A stretch of 64,000 nucleotides of DNA from NCBI RefSeq assembly GCF_009363535.1, contig NZ_CP045369.1, positions 1,747,001 to 1,811,000 on the forward strand, in the 5' to 3' direction. Shown piece after piece: positions 61,134-64,000 of this stretch; the stretch's first letter is position 1, and each line of letters opens with the position of its first letter. A model generated the notes under the pieces. That model saw nothing but the letters and a program-made list of their open reading frames with translations. It did not search any database and was not told where the DNA came from. The stretch comes from Microbulbifer sp. THAF38 (GTDB lineage: Bacteria; Pseudomonadota; Gammaproteobacteria; Pseudomonadales; Cellvibrionaceae). The position numbers and the translations under genes were made by a program.

Positions 61134-63365
61134 ATGCGCATCCCACTGCTTTCCGCCTTCTCTGGCGTCGCTGGGGTCAGCCTGCGTGCCCTCAGCTTCA
61201 CCCTTTGTAGCTTCTCTCTGCTCTCCAGTGCCGCTCAGGCCGATGATGAGAAAGAGGAGCTGCGCGATTTGTTTTTTGGTGCGGCCATGTATTACGCCCA
61301 TCAGGAAAATTACTTCGATGCGATTGTGGCCCTGGACAATGAGTTGGCCCAGTACCACCGCCTGGATGAGCCGGAGCTGGACCCATTCAGTGAGCATTTG
61401 GGGCAGGCGGAATTTTCTGTGGGCGACCTGGAGCTTTCCTATCGGATGCACCGGGAAGCGGGCCGCGCGATCGAGGCGGTGCTGAAAGGCAACGTTTCTC
61501 AGGAAGTGCGTAATGAGGCCGCCTATCGCCTAGCTAAGATTCACTATCACAAACAGCAGCCCCTCAATGCTCTGCACGCACTGGAAATGATTGAGGGCAG
61601 GGTACCCCTGCGGGTGCGCGCCGATGAGCAGTTCCTGCGTGCGCGGGTATTTATGGAATTGGGGCGCCTCGAAGAAGCTGTTGAGCTGCTTAAAGATTTA
61701 AAAGGTGAGGAATCCCTGAACGGCTTTGTGGAGTTCAACCTGGGTATCGCCCAGTTGAAGTCCAATGAGGAAGCCCGTGGAGTGCTTGAACTCACGGCTC
61801 TGGGCAAGCGCCGCGGTAGCAATCCCGTCGACCAAGCACTTTATGACAAGACCAACCTCTTGCTGGGCTCTCACTTGATGGAGGCTGGCGAGCTGGAGTT
61901 GGCGCGCCCCTATTTTGATCGGGTCAATCTCGAGGGGCCTTTCTCTAATCGAGCACTACTCGGTGCCGGCTGGGTGGAAGCTCGTGCGGGCCGATATGAT
62001 CGCGCCCTGGTGCCCTGGAGAATCTTGCAGAACCGCAAGGGCACTAATGAGGCGGTTCAGGAAGTGATGTTGGCGGTGCCTTATGCCTACGGCAAGCTGG
62101 ATGTACACAGTACGGCAGCCATTAATTACGGCCGCGCCTTGGATGCTTTTGGCCGTGAAATCGATACGCTGACCGCTTCTATCAATAGTATTCGCCAGGG
62201 AAAGTTTCTCGAAGCGCTGCGCCGTAAAGAGGCTACCCAGGTGCAAAACTGGGTGGTGGCTTTGCGCAATCTGCCGGAGGCGCCGGAGACCCATTATCTG
62301 CTCGATCTGATGGCCTCCAATGATTATCAGGAATTCCTGCGTAATTATCGCGATCTCAATGATCTCTACGAGCGGAATAAAGAATGGCTTAAAAGCCTCA
62401 CCGCTTATGAATATATTATCAGTGCGCGTCGGGCTTACTACGAGCCCCTACTGCCACAGCTAGACGAGCAATTTCGTGCGCTGGATGTGCGTATTAAGTT
62501 GCGTATGGAGCAGCGCGATCAGTTTTCCAATCGTATCGAGCAGATGCTGGTTTCCCGTCGCCCCGAATATCTCGCGACCGCCGATGAGCAGGAAGCGCGC
62601 CTGCAGCTGCTGCAGCTGCACAAGGAGATCGCGCGCAATCCCAACGGTTTTACCGGGGAAACCCGCAGCCGCCTGGCGCGCCTGCAGGGCATTTTGGATT
62701 TGCGTCTCTCCACCGAATATCACCAGCGCCTCACAGAGGCTTACAGGCATTTGCAGGAACTCAATATTGAGATTGAAAAACTGCAAACAATTTATCGTTC
62801 CTATGTGCGCAGTCGTCAGGCGGCCACCCATAGTTACACCGGTTACAACAAGAATATCCAGCGTCTGCGTGCGCAAATTCACGCTGCACAGCAGCGTCTG
62901 GAGATGCTGATGGCCCGCCAGGGCAGCATGCTGGAAGCGCTCGCCGTTGAAGAATTAGAGCGCCGTCGCAGCCAGTTGGAAAGCTACCAAATTAAAGCGC
63001 GCTTCGCCCTGGCCGATAGTTATGACCGTGCCAACGAGCTGCAGGAGCAGCGCGAGGATGAGCGCAAGATTGAGCAGCACCGCGAGGCTCAGCCGGAAAC
63101 GCTTCCGGCGCACAACCCTCCCGAAATGGAAGCATCAGAAACTGAAAATAATCTGCAGGAGCCGGATGAGGTTGAGCAGCACCGTGAAGCTCAGCCGGAA
63201 ACTCTTCCGGAACACAATCCTCCCGAAATGGAAGCATCTGAAACTGATAATAAGTTGCAGGAGCCGGACGAAGTTGAGTCACACAGCGAGACCCAGACGG
63301 AAGCTCTTCCAAGGAGCAGTTCTGCCGAATCGGAAGCTCCAGAGATTGAGGGGGATAAAGCGTGA
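61134..63365 (+). CDS. TPR-repeat periplasmic protein with coiled coil and repeated acidic tail
   Basis: 743 residues with signal peptide (about 1-35). TPR-like helical pairs occupy about 40-360 (for example LFFGAAMYYAHQENYFDAIVALDNELAQY and ADEQFLRARVFMELGRLEEAVELLKDL). A long coiled coil follows (about 430-640). The last ~95 residues are acidic with a ~36-residue unit repeated two and a half times (EQHREAQPETLP...). It is a scaffold that probably holds a cell-envelope complex together. It overlaps the next gene by 4 bases. Confidence 0.88.
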   Translation: MRIPLLSAFSGVAGVSLRALSFTLCSFSLLSSAAQADDEKEELRDLFFGAAMYYAHQENYFDAIVALDNELAQYHRLDEPELDPFSEHLGQAEFSVGDLELSYRMHREAGRAIEAVLKGNVSQEVRNEAAYRLAKIHYHKQQPLNALHALEMIEGRVPLRVRADEQFLRARVFMELGRLEEAVELLKDLKGEESLNGFVEFNLGIAQLKSNEEARGVLELTALGKRRGSNPVDQALYDKTNLLLGSHLMEAGELELARPYFDRVNLEGPFSNRALLGAGWVEARAGRYDRALVPWRILQNRKGTNEAVQEVMLAVPYAYGKLDVHSTAAINYGRALDAFGREIDTLTASINSIRQGKFLEALRRKEATQVQNWVVALRNLPEAPETHYLLDLMASNDYQEFLRNYRDLNDLYERNKEWLKSLTAYEYIISARRAYYEPLLPQLDEQFRALDVRIKLRMEQRDQFSNRIEQMLVSRRPEYLATADEQEARLQLLQLHKEIARNPNGFTGETRSRLARLQGILDLRLSTEYHQRLTEAYRHLQELNIEIEKLQTIYRSYVRSRQAATHSYTGYNKNIQRLRAQIHAAQQRLEMLMARQGSMLEALAVEELERRRSQLESYQIKARFALADSYDRANELQEQREDERKIEQHREAQPETLPAHNPPEMEASETENNLQEPDEVEQHREAQPETLPEHNPPEMEASETDNKLQEPDEVESHSETQTEALPRSSSAESEAPEIEGDKA
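63071..63310 (+). repeat. tandem in-frame repeat in the TPR protein tail
   Basis: About 105-bp unit beginning GAGCAGCACCGCGAGGCTCAG, present twice with minor changes and a third, more diverged and shorter time. Codes for acidic linker sequence. Confidence 0.85.
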
Positions 63366-64000
63366 AATCCTTAACCAAGCGCGTAAAACACCCCGTTAGG
63401 GCTGCTATTAAGCCCGTCGCGACAGGATACAAGCCCCCGATCTTACTGCGCCGCTGTGCATTAGCTGCGGCTGTATTGTTGCTCAACGCCTGTGCGGTTA
63501 ATAGCGGCAAGACCATTGGCAGTCTGCAGAATGTCGATATTGAGATCAAAGAAGAATATATCGATGGAAGCCTGGAGAAGGCCCTGGCCAGTTACCAGCG
63601 CTACTTGCAGGAAACTCCAGAGTCTAAACTCACTCCCGAGGCGATGCGTCGAATTGCCGACCTGAAAATCAAGCAGGCGCACCGGGCCGAAGATGCCGCT
63701 ATCGACGGTGTCGCGGCTGCTGGCAGCGGTGCTGTGATCGCCATCGATGCTCCAGAAGCGTCTCAAGAAAATACCCTGGAGGCTCCCGCAGGAGTTGCTG
63801 CGCCTGTGGCCAAGGTAAAGGAACAACAGCTACAAGAACAACAGGTACAGGAAGTTGCTGCAGAGCAAACTGGCGCGGCGGAATCCGATGCGGATTTCGA
63901 AGCCCGTGCTAGCAGTAGTGTCGATATTGCAGCGGATACTACCCCGCTACAGGTGCCCGAGGAGGACCCGGAAGCGCTGATGTCAGCCAATGCCCGTGAG
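63362..64000 (+). CDS. lipoprotein with TPR-like start, cut by window end
   Basis: Open frame of 213 codons running off the right edge. GTG 63362 lies in the GTGA overlap with the preceding stop, so translation is coupled. After a basic N-terminus a hydrophobic stretch and lipobox LLNAC (Cys about 44) are followed by a TPR-like pair (YIDGSLEKALASYQRYLQETPESKLTPEAMRRIADLKI) and a long Ala/Glu/Gln-rich, probably disordered, region. Envelope lipoprotein, partner of the preceding TPR protein. Confidence 0.85.
   Translation, partial: MKSLTKRVKHPVRAAIKPVATGYKPPILLRRCALAAAVLLLNACAVNSGKTIGSLQNVDIEIKEEYIDGSLEKALASYQRYLQETPESKLTPEAMRRIADLKIKQAHRAEDAAIDGVAAAGSGAVIAIDAPEASQENTLEAPAGVAAPVAKVKEQQLQEQQVQEVAAEQTGAAESDADFEARASSSVDIAADTTPLQVPEEDPEALMSANARE

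Overview
The window looks like a chromosome segment of a marine gammaproteobacterium. A Microbulbifer-like or other Cellvibrionales host is my guess from protein style only; no rRNA or marker gene is present. It has two contrasting halves: an accessory integron cassette array (1 to about 25.76 kb) and a mostly ordinary chromosomal backbone (25.85-64 kb) carrying one unusual biosynthetic insertion.

The array contains about 44 cassettes, nearly all with one short ORF on the + strand. Each cassette ends in a palindromic attC site whose right core reads G|TTA. The integrase gene is not in the window; from cassette orientation it should lie to the left of position 1. Products are mainly small secreted, lipoprotein or membrane proteins of unknown function. 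Recognisable ones are a sulfotransferase, an L,D-transpeptidase, two ankyrin proteins and a Tae4-like peptidoglycan amidase (type VI secretion effector family) sharing its cassette with a small membrane protein. Nine copies of an ORF-poor cassette of about 370 bp are scattered through the array. They keep two hairpins whose loops or base pairs vary and may encode a structured RNA. Two cassettes are present twice with no difference I could find. Three attC sites are interrupted by mobile elements: a group IIC intron in antisense orientation (3086-5002), an IS50/Tn5-like IS with an 8-bp target duplication (6005-7479), and a group IIC intron in sense orientation (about 21672-23511).

The 25.85-36 kb segment, all on the - strand, holds a six-repeat NHL-type propeller lipoprotein, a secreted SnoaL-like protein, a hydrolase gene followed by a LytS/LytTR-type two-component pair, and a three-gene operon. 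That operon (CoA transferase, CitE-like lyase, MaoC-like hydratase) matches the itaconate degradation pathway (ict-ccl-ich / ripABC).

At 36.3-44.2 kb, ahpF and ahpC are followed by a 1122-residue protein made of an oxidoreductase, a sugar-phosphate cyclase and a second oxidoreductase. An overlapping MFS exporter gene and then a second, nearly identical ahpC come next. Both ahpC promoters carry an ATAG-N7-CTAT (OxyR-like) site. The fusion and its exporter look like a compact cyclitol pathway inserted between two ahpC copies and are the best candidate for an undescribed system outside the integron.

The rest (44.4-64 kb) holds a DUF2157/GDYXXLXY membrane pair, a CPBP protease, an ExoD-like protein, an NAD(P)-binding protein, several secreted proteins, three tandem DHA2-type MFS exporters, a GNAT gene with a one-base frameshift, a LysR regulator divergent from a quinone oxidoreductase, and the start of a TPR/lipoprotein operon that runs off the right edge.
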